In this document: positions 6,700-7,257 of the stretch, one piece after another
How the letters are laid out: each line of letters starts with the position of its first letter
How positions within the stretch are numbered: the stretch's first letter is position 1
From: Xanthobacteraceae bacterium
GTDB lineage: Bacteria; Pseudomonadota; Alphaproteobacteria; Rhizobiales; Xanthobacteraceae
Assembly: GCA_030037105.1 (NCBI GenBank)
Contig: JASHRY010000241.1
Coordinates: 1-7,257, forward strand
Length of the DNA: 7,257 nucleotides
Reading direction: 5' to 3'
Position numbers and translations under genes: made by a program
Notes under the pieces: model-generated
What the model was told of the DNA's origin: nothing
Databases searched by the model: none
The model's input: the letters and a program-made list of their open reading frames with translations, nothing else

Positions 6700-7257
6700 G
6701 GATGCGACAACAACGGCGCGCGGACCATTCACGCCGCGCGGCGCCGGTTCGAGGTCCGCCGCGATTTCGAGAAACCGTTCGGCCGCGGCCGCGGCCGCGT
6801 ACTCCAATCCGCGCGTCATCAGCAGCCGCCGATCCGGCATCCGCTCCAGCGCGGCGTCGATCGCCGCCGCCATGGCCGCGGCATCGCCGACCGGAGTGAG
6901 CGTGCCGTAACGGCCGCCTTGCAGGATTTCCCGAGGCCCGTAGGGGCAATCGGTCGAGACCACCGGGGTGCCGCAGGCGAGCGCTTCGATGATGGCATTG
7001 CCGAGCCCTTCATAAAGCGACGAGCAGACGGCGAGGCGCGCCCGCATCATCCACGCGAACGGATCGGCGACCTCACCGGTGAAGATCGTCCGCCCGGCGA
7101 GGCCGCTGCGGCGCGCAAAATCCTCGAGCGCGGCCCGTTCCGCGCCGTCGCCGACGACGGCGAGCCGCCACCGGCGCGCGGCCGGCAACAGGCTCAACGC
7201 GCGCAGGAGCGTGCGATGATCCTTCTCCGGCGACAGGCGTCCGACGCAGACGATGAG
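6697..7257 (-). CDS. GT4-family glycosyltransferase, C-terminal part (5' end beyond window)
   Basis: This is the C-terminal 186 residues of a GT4 glycosyltransferase whose N-terminal acceptor domain lies beyond the right edge. The frame is open to base 7257; the TTG at 7197 is internal. Numbering from the edge, the fragment opens with VCVGRLSPEKDH (3-14), the start of the donor-binding domain. It continues with LAVVGDG and the hallmark E-x7-E motif Glu83-Glu91 within YEGLGNAIIEALACGTPVV. The following STDCPYGPREIL is typical of a GT4 subgroup common in O-antigen, capsule and lipooligosaccharide clusters. All C-terminal donor-site signatures are intact, so the gene appears functional apart from being cut by the window. 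It is the upstream partner of the deacetylase, with an 8-base gap. Donor and linkage cannot be predicted. Confidence 0.9.
   Translation of the reverse strand, partial: LIVCVGRLSPEKDHRTLLRALSLLPAARRWRLAVVGDGAERAALEDFARRSGLAGRTIFTGEVADPFAWMMRARLAVCSSLYEGLGNAIIEALACGTPVVSTDCPYGPREILQGGRYGTLTPVGDAAAMAAAIDAALERMPDRRLLMTRGLEYAAAAAAERFLEIAADLEPAPRGVNGPRAVVVAS
6781..6798 (-). repeat. Three-copy GC-only hexanucleotide repeat encoding six alanines
   Basis: Three exact copies of GGCCGC (+ strand) occupy six codons of the GT4 gene and encode a run of six alanines in the C-terminal helix (LEY, six Ala, ERFLEI). Copy-number change would be in frame. It is a plausible slippage site but may be simple GC-driven codon bias. 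Confidence 0.6.

Noticed and set aside
5912..6910. A 332-codon open frame on + across the deacetylase and GT4 genes, and a similar one at 2422-3411 across the first GT4 gene.
   Set aside because: Both are antisense to genes with clear motifs and show low-complexity Arg/Ala composition without domain signatures.
6689..6949. Upstream extension of the deacetylase frame to an ATG at 6949.
   Set aside because: The extra 87 residues are Arg/Gly-rich, overlap the conserved end of the GT4 gene and have no signal peptide; a good RBS precedes the ATG at 6688.
1..7257. Search for CRISPR arrays, tRNAs, insertion sequences, phage or toxin-antitoxin genes.
   Set aside because: Coding genes fill essentially the whole window; I saw no spaced repeats, transposase motifs or terminal inverted repeats.

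Overview
The window is a fully packed stretch of a surface- or exopolysaccharide biosynthesis locus from a high-GC Gram-negative bacterium. GC-rich codon use, tight gene packing, an ExoQ/O-antigen-ligase-like protein, a Wzx-type flippase, a GT26 (WecG/TagA/CpsF) transferase and a cytoplasmic-looking CE4 deacetylase together suggest an alphaproteobacterium, perhaps of the Hyphomicrobiales. That placement is inference from style and gene content, because no rRNA or other marker gene is present.

Layout from left to right: (1) the 3' part of a multi-spanning O-antigen ligase/polymerase-family protein on +, cut by the left edge. (2) A convergent two-gene unit on - made of a GT4 glycosyltransferase (2383-3489) and, downstream of it, a secreted GH5-type glycoside hydrolase (1082-2386), joined by an ATGA start/stop overlap. 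(3) A 62-base divergent intergenic gap. (4) A + unit of a Wzx-like flippase (3552-5018) and a GT26 glycosyltransferase (5032-5964). (5) A - unit entering from the right edge: a GT4 glycosyltransferase truncated by the window end (6697 onward), followed by a CE4 polysaccharide deacetylase (5906-6688) whose 3' end overlaps the GT26 gene tail-to-tail by 59 bases.

Read as a pathway, the GT26 and two GT4 enzymes would add sugars to a lipid-linked repeat unit on the cytoplasmic face. The deacetylase may unmask an N-acetyl group. The flippase would move the unit across the inner membrane and the ligase/polymerase-family protein would polymerise or transfer it. The exported GH5 enzyme would trim or release polymer in the periplasm or outside. 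The priming sugar-phosphate transferase, chain-length regulator and outer-membrane exporter are not in this window.

I found no tRNA, rRNA, CRISPR array, insertion sequence or phage gene. I see no convincing new defence or mobile system here. The points worth a second look are the hydrolase coupled to a glycosyltransferase, the GT26 active-site variant, the signal-less deacetylase and the overlapping convergent gene ends.
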